DNA of 64,000 nt from contig JAGXNO010000002.1 of NCBI GenBank assembly GCA_019894975.1, positions 62,001 through 126,000 of the forward strand, written 5' to 3'. Below the pieces are notes generated by a model. That model made no database searches. It was given only the letters and a program-made list of their open reading frames with translations, and was not told the origin of the DNA. Made by a program: the position numbers and the translations under genes. The first letter of the stretch is position 1. Each line of letters starts with the position of its first letter. The stretch is from Promethearchaeota archaeon. GTDB lineage: Archaea > Asgardarchaeota > Lokiarchaeia > Sigyniarchaeales > SOKP01. Below, piece by piece: positions 1 to 7,347 of this stretch.

Positions 1-203
1 TCTTTTTATTCCTTGATTAAATCTATCTTTTTTAACAATCATATATCATCTGGAGTTTGATTGTACAATGAATTCAATTCTTTAAATTGAAGGATAATAA
101 TTAATAAATTCTATAGAAGAATCTTGTATCCCCCTATATGTTATATACAGAGATTAAAACCGAAACCTTCAAAAAAAAATCATAAATTAAGGATATCTTA
201 AGT

Positions 204-788
204 TTATTTACCCCGTCCCTTGTTGGATCTAATACTTGGTCTAGTTTTCTCAGATCCCCAACCTTTTTTATGCAAACCCCTTGCTCTCTTTCCTGCAGAG
301 GTCAAGCCTCGGGTAACTCTTTTCTTATGCTGGCTTTCACAAATCCAGTTAATTTTTGGATCTGATTTAATAACAGGATGATGTGGATCCACCAAAATCA
401 CTTCATAATACCAATTTCTACCGTCAGCATAAATTTTGTATGAATTTAATACTTGCATGTTTGGATGCTTACGTTGAACTCTTTCCTCTGCAATCCATTG
501 AAGGTTTTTTCCTGTAGTGTACTTAGAAACACCCATAGCTCTAGGTTTTCTTCCTCGTTTTGGACGGATTTTATGCATTCCACCTTTTCTAATACGCGCT
601 CTTACTATGGAATATCCTTGCTTAGCTTTATATCCCAATTCCCTTGCTCGGTAAATCTTAGTGGGCTTTTCAATCCTTTGAATAGATTTACCCTTCCGAT
701 ATTCAATTCCACGTTGCCAGTACGGTGATTGATATCCTTTCTCGTGTTTTTCAAAAGTATCTTTTATATGTTTGTATCCAGACTTCAA
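204..788 (-). CDS. rpl15e: 50S ribosomal protein eL15 (L15e)
   Basis: Large-subunit ribosomal protein of archaea and eukaryotes, absent from bacteria. The 194 residues match the family along their length. The N-terminal half is basic with a YRARELGYKAKQGY stretch, the near-invariant RGLTSAGKRARGL signature lies at residues 160-172, and the tail is basic (GRGK). The start is TTG (complement of 786-788), and the codon just before it in frame is TAA, so the start cannot lie further upstream. The gene is divergent from the next plus-strand gene, with about 200 bp of AT-rich DNA between them. The 203 bases downstream to the window edge show no gene. The assignment is firm; only the exact start (TTG or a later codon) is open. 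Confidence 0.96.
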   Translation of the reverse strand: MKSGYKHIKDTFEKHEKGYQSPYWQRGIEYRKGKSIQRIEKPTKIYRARELGYKAKQGYSIVRARIRKGGMHKIRPKRGRKPRAMGVSKYTTGKNLQWIAEERVQRKHPNMQVLNSYKIYADGRNWYYEVILVDPHHPVIKSDPKINWICESQHKKRVTRGLTSAGKRARGLHKKGWGSEKTRPSIRSNKGRGK

Positions 789-995
789 TTATGCTTTACA
801 CATCCATACTTTGTTATTAATAAAAAATAAACATATTTTATTACTTTTATGATAAATTTATAGTTAACTATCAATGGTAAGTAAATTTAAAATTATAATT
901 TATGGAGATTTTATTCTTTTTAATTTTTAATCAATAATTTTATTATTAAGATAATCATTTCATAATCAAGAATCTAAGCTTAAAGGAATTTTCTG

Positions 996-1472
996 ATGGA
1001 AAATAATAAAAAAAGTAAATCAAAGAAATCTATTAAGCCAAAAATTAAAAAAGAAAATGGATTAGCAATAACTTACGATAAAAAAGCATTATATGAAAGA
1101 TTTCCTCATCTAATAGATGAAATAAATGGAAAAAAGAAAGTAGTTAAAATTGAATCCGTCGAAGGATCTCCACACTCATTAAATCTTAACTCCGGCAAAA
1201 ATCATTCAAGAGAATTAGTGAATCCTGGTGCAATAGATTTTATTAGGAGATGTAAAACCAAAGAGGAAGCTTTCAATATCTTAGATTATTTACTAAAACG
1301 AAAAGAGATCTCCAAATCAAGTTATGAATCTTTCAAAAGGCAAATTCATCAAGAAGCGAGTCTAAAAAGTTTTATTGATAAACACGGAGGATTTAAAAGT
1401 CCAGGTTACTATGAAAAGAAATATAGAGACCTAATACGGGAAAAACCAAATCAAAATAGAAAAGAAGATTAG
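996..1472 (+). CDS. Conserved archaeal protein, DUF2095-like
   Basis: A 158-residue soluble protein with a Lys-rich N-terminus (residues 1-20) followed by a segment beginning YERFPHLIDEI. Residues about 78-140 contain DFIRRC, EEAFNILDYLLKRKEIS and a final PGYYEKKY. This order (FPHL, then VDFIRRC-type, then a GYY end) recalls the uncharacterised archaeal family DUF2095, which is my recollection and not a search result. No catalytic or metal-binding motif is visible. A purine-rich AAAGGA lies about 8 bases before the ATG as a plausible ribosome-binding site. The gene stands alone. A box C/D sRNA candidate starts 52 bases after its stop and could be cut from the same transcript. Function unknown. 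Confidence 0.75.
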   Translation: MENNKKSKSKKSIKPKIKKENGLAITYDKKALYERFPHLIDEINGKKKVVKIESVEGSPHSLNLNSGKNHSRELVNPGAIDFIRRCKTKEEAFNILDYLLKRKEISKSSYESFKRQIHQEASLKSFIDKHGGFKSPGYYEKKYRDLIREKPNQNRKED

Positions 1473-1524
1473 AATGATCTCTTCAAAAGCAAAAAAAATT
1501 AAGGAATGAAATTTAATATATTAC

Positions 1525-1606
1525 GAGAAGAAATATGATGAGCTTATGACAATAATAACTATTGCTCTTAGTGATGATTCTTGTCGCCCCAATCTGATTT
1601 TTTCTC
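1525..1606 (+). ncRNA. Box C/D guide sRNA candidate (predicted 23S P-loop methylation guide)
   Basis: Box C (ATGATGA) is at 1535-1541, box C' (GTGATGA) at 1571-1577 and box D (CTGA) at 1594-1597. The ends close as a 9-bp stem: 1525-1533 pairs with 1598-1606, with one G-T pair. The D' box is degenerate, near 1565-1570. The guide before box D (about 1582-1593) is complementary to ATTGGGGCGACA. The base 5 nt upstream of box D (1589) pairs with the second G of GGGG, which by the N+5 rule is where methylation is placed. That motif resembles the 23S P-loop, whose second G is Gm2251 in E. coli. The boxes and stem are seen directly; the target is inferred. The RNA lies between a gene stop at 1472 and a convergent stop at 1607. 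Confidence 0.6.
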
Positions 1607-1864
1607 TTAATCAGTATTCTTTTCTAATTGATTTTTGAAATTAAGTCCTTTCTCAGTTAGAATATACTCCTTTTTAATCACTTTAATTAGGTTTAATTCA
1701 AGCAAAACAGGTGTTCTTCCTTTAATACATGAAGTTGGTAAGCCTGAAAACAATTTAATTGTTTCAAAATCCTTAGCACCTTTATCTATTGCAAATAAAA
1801 TTTCGATCCCCATATAACCCAAAAGATTTTTTAAATCTTCTTTAGACTCTTCCCCATTGAACAT
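1607..1864 (-). CDS. Small winged-helix protein
   Basis: An 85-residue protein. The second half reads as the recognition helix and wing of a winged helix-turn-helix: PVLLELNLIKVIKKEYILTE followed by a KGLNF end, typical of small archaeal DNA-binding regulators with an LTEKG turn. The first half (residues 8-40) is helical and could be the dimerisation and first two helices. The gene lies 32 bases downstream of the longin-like gene on the same strand and is probably co-transcribed. The upstream protein also looks winged-helix-rich towards its C-terminus, so the two may act together. A target or ligand cannot be read from the sequence. Confidence 0.7.
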   Translation of the reverse strand: MFNGEESKEDLKNLLGYMGIEILFAIDKGAKDFETIKLFSGLPTSCIKGRTPVLLELNLIKVIKKEYILTEKGLNFKNQLEKNTD

Positions 1865-1896
1865 AGCATTTTAACCATTTCTATTTTCTTCCTTGT

Positions 1897-3084
1897 TTAA
1901 TCATTTAATTCCCCTAATTTCTTTTCTTCTCTTTCCTGTTCTCTTAATTTTAGATTATACTTATTCGCAACAATAGGTTCAGATTCCTTTGGCACCAATT
2001 TTCTCATCCATTCCGGAAAGGCTGTAGTTATTTGAAGATTTGTTTTCAATACAATATAAGTTTCATCATTATAATCAAGCTCTTCGATTACATCATACTT
2101 TTTTAGAAATTCAATGTTTTCCATTAAAGAATCAAGTGATTTTTTCGAAACTAATTTATGTAATTTATCTTTTGAAATTAAACCGTTTCTTAATTCAGAA
2201 AGAACATTATATTTCTTCGCATCTGCCATAATTTTAAAGAGAGTGAAGCTGTCTTCTTTAATTTCTTCAGCAGATTTCATCATATATTCACTGAAATATT
2301 CTTGGACTTTGGGCAAGAGTAAGTCTATTAATTCGGGTTTATCATCAATATATTCAATCACACTATCAGGAGGAATCCTCTCAGCATTTACTTCTTTTAA
2401 TAGAAGCACATATTTTTCAACCAAGCCGATTTGATTTATAAAAATGAATTGCTTATCAACGAGTGTATCTATTATGTCTTCAAAGTTCTTTTCAGGAAAT
2501 TCTTCATTAAACCATTCTCTCAACCATTCTAAAAGAATTGGACCTTTTGATAATTTTCCCAATATCTCAAAGATAGGTTTATCATTCAGTAGAATTGCGA
2601 TTTTTTCCTCTTCAGTTTTTTCCGATGTAAATTCAACAATGGCCCAGTATAAATTATTCACCCAGGCTTCTATTAGAGCTTCATTCTTAACAATGAGTTC
2701 TTTATCATTTTCATCAAAACTATTTAAATCTTTTATATAAAACGCGGTGTATATCTCCTCATTTGATTGTAATCGCTCAGAAAATTCTGCACATAGATTT
2801 GATAAAGTTACTTCTATTTCTGTGGGTATTTGTTGATCTAAAATAATTGAAACCATTAACATTTCCTTGTTCCCACGTGCCCAATCAGAATGGATTTCAA
2901 AATAATAATTCATAGACTTCAAGTTTTCAAAAGAGTGGGTGAAAAAACCTTCGCTATACTGTTGATCCATAATATTCGCTATTTTAACTGATAAACCCTT
3001 ATCTAAGGAGTTTTTCGGGTAAGAAAAAAAGACTAACGGTCCAATTTTTCTATGAAAATAAGATAATGCGACGATTGGTTTCAA
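1897..3084 (-). CDS. Longin/roadblock-like N-terminal domain protein with helical, winged-helix-like repeats
   Basis: A 395-residue soluble protein. Residues 1-120 start with a hydrophobic strand, then GPLVFFSYP, and run as alternating strands and helices. That is the pattern of longin/SNARE-like domains, which Asgard genomes encode in number. Residues about 165-370 contain repeated units of the form IFEILGKLSKGPILLEWL, resembling winged helices or a helical repeat, including ILAD-type turns followed by KYDVIEELDYNDETYIV. The tail is charged. It has no signal peptide or membrane span. Together with the small winged-helix gene 32 bases downstream it forms a two-gene unit. The longin assignment rests on pattern only and needs a structure-based search; a transcription-factor-like role is equally possible. 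Confidence 0.6.
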   Translation of the reverse strand: MKPIVALSYFHRKIGPLVFFSYPKNSLDKGLSVKIANIMDQQYSEGFFTHSFENLKSMNYYFEIHSDWARGNKEMLMVSIILDQQIPTEIEVTLSNLCAEFSERLQSNEEIYTAFYIKDLNSFDENDKELIVKNEALIEAWVNNLYWAIVEFTSEKTEEEKIAILLNDKPIFEILGKLSKGPILLEWLREWFNEEFPEKNFEDIIDTLVDKQFIFINQIGLVEKYVLLLKEVNAERIPPDSVIEYIDDKPELIDLLLPKVQEYFSEYMMKSAEEIKEDSFTLFKIMADAKKYNVLSELRNGLISKDKLHKLVSKKSLDSLMENIEFLKKYDVIEELDYNDETYIVLKTNLQITTAFPEWMRKLVPKESEPIVANKYNLKLREQEREEKKLGELND

Positions 3085-3290
3085 TTAATGAATCTCCGTT
3101 ATGAATATTTTATTTTATAAACAGAACAGCTAATTTAATGATGATAAAATTAAACAAATTAATATTAAAGATTATATATTATTAAAGATAAATAAATTTA
3201 ACTTAACTTAACCTCTAATATCTTTAAACGTTAGAAATAAGCAAATTACTTGCATTAATTTTATAACTTTAAGATAATATTTGAAAAACA

Positions 3291-4046
3291 ATGAAATCTG
3301 TAAAATTAATTGGATTTGATCTTGATGATTGTTTATTCGACTCAACAGGTTTATCAGAACGGGCTAGAATTAAAGGTATAGATGCAATGATTAACTTGGG
3401 TTTAAAAGTCGAGAAAGCTAAAGCAATTCAGTTAATTTATGAAATCGTAAATGAGTATGGATCAAATTCTTCAAAACATTTTAATTATTTTATTAGAAGA
3501 TTGAATCATATGAAAGGTAAGGTAGAAAATATATCCTACAATGCTCGACATAAGTATATAGCTGCAGCAGTTATGGCTTATCATGAAGAAAAAGTAAAAT
3601 CAATTAAGCTTTATGATGATGTTGAGGAATGCTTAATGAGATTAAATAAGTTATCAATAAAAACATCAATTATTACAGACGGTATCCCCATTAAACAGTA
3701 TGAAAAGATTTTAAGGCTTAATATTGATAAAAAAATTGATCTGATAGTAATTTCAGATGAGATTGGTTTTAAAAAACCGAATCCAGAGCTTTTTAGTTAT
3801 TGGTTAAGGAAAACAGGGATTAAAGGGGATGAAGCAATATATATTGGAGATAGGATTGATAAAGATATAACTCCCGCAAATTTAAATAATATTAATACCG
3901 TTTATATTCATAGGGGTGGGAAATATGACATACCTCATATTGATTTAAATACGAAACCATCTCTAAAACCTAATTATGAAATATCAAGCTTAAATGAATT
4001 ATATAATATTATTGATGATATAAATAACAAAAATCGAAGACGTTAA
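3291..4046 (+). CDS. HAD-superfamily (subfamily IA) hydrolase
   Basis: A 251-residue phosphohydrolase-type protein. Motif I is FDLDD (nucleophile Asp10, acid/base Asp12), motif II is the Thr in IITDG, and motif III is the Lys in GFKKPNPELF. Motif IV is YIGDRIDKDI, whose Asp residues would bind Mg. A helical cap lies between motifs I and II (residues about 18-100). It resembles the archaeal group of putative haloacid dehalogenase-like hydrolases named TIGR02253, which I recall as lacking a settled substrate. It is the first gene of an apparent three-gene operon: the nitrilase-family gene starts 8 bases after its stop. The substrate cannot be told from the sequence. Confidence 0.9.
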   Translation: MKSVKLIGFDLDDCLFDSTGLSERARIKGIDAMINLGLKVEKAKAIQLIYEIVNEYGSNSSKHFNYFIRRLNHMKGKVENISYNARHKYIAAAVMAYHEEKVKSIKLYDDVEECLMRLNKLSIKTSIITDGIPIKQYEKILRLNIDKKIDLIVISDEIGFKKPNPELFSYWLRKTGIKGDEAIYIGDRIDKDITPANLNNINTVYIHRGGKYDIPHIDLNTKPSLKPNYEISSLNELYNIIDDINNKNRRR

Positions 4047-4054
4047 TCCCTGAA

Positions 4055-4873
4055 ATGAGAGTAGCCTGCATTCAACCACAAATTTTTCAAGACAGAAAGA
4101 AATGTTATTCTCAAATTAAGATCCTGCTAAACCAGTTATTAGAAAAATATCAAAATTGTGAGATTGTATGTTTACCTGAACGATGGGTTCCATATTTTAG
4201 AGATTCGGCAAAAAACTTACAAGAAGAAAGAGGAAATGATTATTCTTTTATTAAAAACCTTGCTAAAGAATTTACCATAAAAATTCTATCAGGAGCAATT
4301 TGGGAAAAAAGAAAAGAGTCAAATAAACCAGTAATCACATGTTATATTTTTGACGAAAATGGTGAGGAAATAGGACGACAAGAGAAAATTCATCTTTACT
4401 CATATGAACGAGAGCAGTTTAATCCTGGAAAAGAACTAAAAATATTTAAGCTAAACAAATTGGGTAATATTGCTGTTTTAATATGTTTTGATATGGCTTT
4501 TTTTGAAACTCCTAGATTAGCTGTCGAAAATGGAGCAGATTTTTTATTTTCACCTACCCAAATTAGAGATGATGGTATGGTTAATTGGGAAATATATCTC
4601 AAAGCACGTGCACTTGAAAACCGAGTTCCAATCGCAGCTTGTAATAGTTTTGGTAGATATTTAAACAGAAAATTTTTAGGAAATAGTAAATTAATTTCAT
4701 TCCATCGAGGAAGCGTTTCTCCATCTAAATTAAAAATTATAGAAGCCCCAATAGATTCTAGTGGATTTATTTATGATGATATTGATTTATCCTTTCCAAA
4801 AAAAATGCGAAAAATTCGATTAGGAGAGCGGATAGATAAAAATAAAATTGGAATTAAAATAATTAATAAATAA
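4055..4873 (+). CDS. Carbon-nitrogen hydrolase (nitrilase superfamily)
   Basis: A 272-residue amidase-fold enzyme. The catalytic triad is visible: Glu42 in CLPER, Lys111 in EKIHLY, and Cys144 in LICFDM. The family hydrolyses amide or nitrile C-N bonds through a cysteine thioester. The length is normal for a single-domain member such as omega-amidase or an N-carbamoyl amidase, and there is no signal peptide. It follows the HAD gene by 8 bases and precedes a GTPase gene by 30, so all three are likely on one transcript. No specific substrate group can be chosen, since the residues after the Cys (FDMAFFETPR) are common to several subfamilies. Confidence 0.9.
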   Translation: MRVACIQPQIFQDRKKCYSQIKILLNQLLEKYQNCEIVCLPERWVPYFRDSAKNLQEERGNDYSFIKNLAKEFTIKILSGAIWEKRKESNKPVITCYIFDENGEEIGRQEKIHLYSYEREQFNPGKELKIFKLNKLGNIAVLICFDMAFFETPRLAVENGADFLFSPTQIRDDGMVNWEIYLKARALENRVPIAACNSFGRYLNRKFLGNSKLISFHRGSVSPSKLKIIEAPIDSSGFIYDDIDLSFPKKMRKIRLGERIDKNKIGIKIINK

Positions 4874-4903
4874 ATGTAATTACATTTCATCCAATACAAA
4901 TAA

Positions 4904-5860
4904 ATGAGTGAATCTAAAGAACTCAAGAAAATACTTTTCTGTGGATTGGAAAATGGGGGAAAAACCTCAATCCTTTTAACATTAGATAAAAAGTTTAGCT
5001 TATTACCAACGGTTAAACCCACCATAAAAGCTAAAAGAACGGTTCATACTAACTCTTTATTGGGAATATCAATCATCAGATGGGATTTAGGAGGTCAAAG
5101 AAGTTATAGAAAAATTTACTTAGGTGAAAAAAGTAGATATTTTACTGAAATGCAGTCTATATTTTATGTTATAGATATTCAAGCACCTGAAAAATTTGAA
5201 GAATCAATAGTATTTTTAAAAGATATTGTTACAATAATTTCAGACAATCATCCAAAAAACTTCCAATTTTTAATACTATTGCATAAATATGATCCTGATA
5301 TCAAAAATCGTGCAGACATTATAGAAAGTATTTCGTATTTTGAAACAGAAATTCCATCAATTATCAAATCAATAAAATTCTCTATAATTAAAACATCAAT
5401 ATATGATGATTCAAACTTGTTGAAAGCATTTTCTGATGGTGCGTTCTATGCTACACATAAATCTAAAATGTTTCAAACTTTGTTAAAGGATTACATGAGC
5501 AAAACGTATAATAGTTCTACGCTTCTCTTGGACCAAAATTGTTTTATTGTTGCGAGTAGATCCACGAATGAGGAGTATCAGAACATTTGTGAGTCCATTG
5601 CTCCTAGATTAACTCAAGCATTGGAAAAACTAGAAGAATGGGATATAGATACAGTAGATATTGTTACAAATATAGAATTTTCACAAAAAAACTCTGAATC
5701 TGCTAAAGAAGGAATAATTTTCTTGAGAAAATTAGACATTGATATAACTCGATTCTATCTAGTAGCACTCTGCTTGAATAAAAACGTGAAAAATAGATCC
5801 TATGAATACTTCCCTCTTTTAGCTGATAATTTGAAAAACCTATTGGAAAGTTTTGAATGA
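4904..5860 (+). CDS. Rag/Gtr-like GTPase with C-terminal roadblock-like domain
   Basis: A 318-residue protein in two parts. Residues 8-180 are a small GTPase domain: the P-loop is GLENGGKTS (14-22), G3 is WDLGGQ (60-65), and G4 is HKYD (127-130). WDxGGQ with an HKxD in place of NKxD is the Rag/Gtr pattern; Arf proteins share the WDxGGQ but use NKxD. Residues about 185-318 alternate strand and helix (LLLDQNCFIVAS, then RFYLVALCL), as in the roadblock domain that follows the G domain in eukaryotic Rag proteins. It has no transmembrane or lipidation signal. It is the last gene of the HAD / nitrilase / GTPase unit. Rag-like and roadblock proteins are known from Asgard archaea; the partner is not visible here. 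Confidence 0.85.
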   Translation: MSESKELKKILFCGLENGGKTSILLTLDKKFSLLPTVKPTIKAKRTVHTNSLLGISIIRWDLGGQRSYRKIYLGEKSRYFTEMQSIFYVIDIQAPEKFEESIVFLKDIVTIISDNHPKNFQFLILLHKYDPDIKNRADIIESISYFETEIPSIIKSIKFSIIKTSIYDDSNLLKAFSDGAFYATHKSKMFQTLLKDYMSKTYNSSTLLLDQNCFIVASRSTNEEYQNICESIAPRLTQALEKLEEWDIDTVDIVTNIEFSQKNSESAKEGIIFLRKLDIDITRFYLVALCLNKNVKNRSYEYFPLLADNLKNLLESFE

Positions 5861-5950
5861 ATTTTTGATTTTTTATATTAATAGGTTTTTATAGTTTAAC
5901 CTAACCGATGTAATTTTTTGTGTTTTCATTATAGGATACACTTTATTTTT

Positions 5951-5985
5951 ACTTTCAGTGACCCCTCTCTCTGTGTGGGGTTTAA
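5951..5985. other. TTTCAGTG plus ACCCC/GGGGT inverted repeat upstream of a cdc6-like gene
   Basis: The 167-base gap between the Rag-like gene and the Orc1/Cdc6-like gene is mostly A+T, but 5953-5981 reads TTTCAGTG, then ACCCC, eleven bases, then GGGGT. Archaeal origin recognition boxes combine a CAGTGG-type core with a G-run and often lie beside cdc6 genes, so this is a weak candidate for an origin-binding site. Only one copy was found and the spacing differs from the usual box. It could equally be a small hairpin or an operator. Confidence 0.25.
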
Positions 5986-6027
5986 ATAGATTCGTGTAAA
6001 AAAAAATTAAAAAAAAATCTTATAATC

Positions 6028-7221
6028 ATGACATTTAAACTAGATATAGATAAAAATTTTGTTGGACCTAAGGCTTTATTCGACCCAAATTATATTCCCC
6101 CCAATTTGTTACACAGAAAAAAGGAACTTAATTCATTAGTATCTATTTTAAATGATTCAATTTCTGATAAATTCTCTCTCAACATACTCTATCAAGGAAT
6201 TAATGGAATTGGAAAAAAAGCAATTGCCAATAAAGTGATTAATGATCTCTCAGATCAAAATAAAGGGATTAATAACATCCATAAAATTTGTATTGATTGC
6301 AAAGAAAAAGATCTTGAAGAATTAATTTTTACAATCCTCCCCGATTTATTAAATATATGTAAATTTAAAATCGACTACGATTCACTATTAAATTCAAATT
6401 TATCGCATTTATGGAACGTATTTAAGCTATTATGTAAAAGAATTAACCATAATCTCTTTTTTATTTTTACTAATGTCGAGTATCTAAAACCTGAGATATT
6501 TAAGAAATTTTTACAAGTTGGAAAAGATACAAATATTACCTCGATCTATACCATAAATAAAATGCTGCAACCGACAACAGTTGATTTATTGCCTGAATTC
6601 GATTTAAAAAAGAAATTGAATTATTTCAATTATAAAGAACTATATTCTATTCTAAAACAACGAATTTTGCTAACACTCTCACATGAAGTGGACGGTGAAA
6701 TAATTAAATATATAACAGATTTAGTTTGTGAGCAATATGTCCCTGTACCAGGTAAAGGGATTGAGATCCTTAGAAATCTTTATCCACATTTGAAAAATAA
6801 AGAGCATATTATGAATTGTGACTTAATAGAGCTTTGTCAGAATCATTTTGATCAAATGCAAATTCATGATGAATTCAGTATGTTAAATTATATTTCTGAT
6901 GAAGATTTTCTCCATATAGTATTCTTAGATAATCTTTCCAATTATTTCATCAGTAAAATGAATTACTATGTTTCTCTAAAAGAATTAGAAGAACTATACC
7001 ATGTTTCTTGTGAATCTTTAGAATATGAAAAAAGTATTAACGAATTTCAGAGTTTAGTTAAAGATTTGTTGAATATCGGTATAATTAGACCCTCAAAGAA
7101 GACTCTAAAAGGAAAAAATACTCTAAAACTAGATAATTTAGAAATTTGTAACGATTATTTTATGGTAATAAGCCCTAACCAATTAAAAGCAATTCTTGAT
7201 ACCTTTTTTGAAAATTACTAA
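6028..7221 (+). CDS. Orc1/Cdc6-like AAA+ protein with degenerate nucleotide-binding motifs
   Basis: A 397-residue protein with the layout of archaeal Orc1/Cdc6: a YIPPNLLHRKKEL entry, an AAA+ core to about residue 280, and a winged-helix-like C-terminal part (about 290-397). The Walker A reads GINGIGKKA (57-65), with Lys in place of the usual Thr. The Walker B position reads FIFTNVEY in place of hhhhDE, so ATP binding and hydrolysis are doubtful. A canonical initiator is therefore expected elsewhere in the genome. It lies directly upstream of smc, with 126 bases between them. It could be a non-initiator paralogue, for example a chromosome-organisation factor working with SMC. Family membership is well supported; its role is not. 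Confidence 0.75.
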   Translation: MTFKLDIDKNFVGPKALFDPNYIPPNLLHRKKELNSLVSILNDSISDKFSLNILYQGINGIGKKAIANKVINDLSDQNKGINNIHKICIDCKEKDLEELIFTILPDLLNICKFKIDYDSLLNSNLSHLWNVFKLLCKRINHNLFFIFTNVEYLKPEIFKKFLQVGKDTNITSIYTINKMLQPTTVDLLPEFDLKKKLNYFNYKELYSILKQRILLTLSHEVDGEIIKYITDLVCEQYVPVPGKGIEILRNLYPHLKNKEHIMNCDLIELCQNHFDQMQIHDEFSMLNYISDEDFLHIVFLDNLSNYFISKMNYYVSLKELEELYHVSCESLEYEKSINEFQSLVKDLLNIGIIRPSKKTLKGKNTLKLDNLEICNDYFMVISPNQLKAILDTFFENY

Positions 7222-7287
7222 TCTTTTCATATGTTTTCAAAAATGGAAAAGTGGAGTCAGTTTTTTTTATATATTTGACATGCCTAT

Positions 7288-7300
7288 CATATATATATTG
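7288..7300 (+). promoter_or_regulatory. Candidate TATA box for smc
   Basis: An alternating CATATATATATTG run lies about 50 bases before the TTG start of smc, in the 126-base gap after the cdc6-like gene. Its position fits an archaeal TATA element with a short leader. No clear BRE is seen. Confidence 0.35.
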
Positions 7301-7347
7301 GTAATTACTCTATTCTTTATATTAAAGATAGAAGCGGAGAGAAAGAA

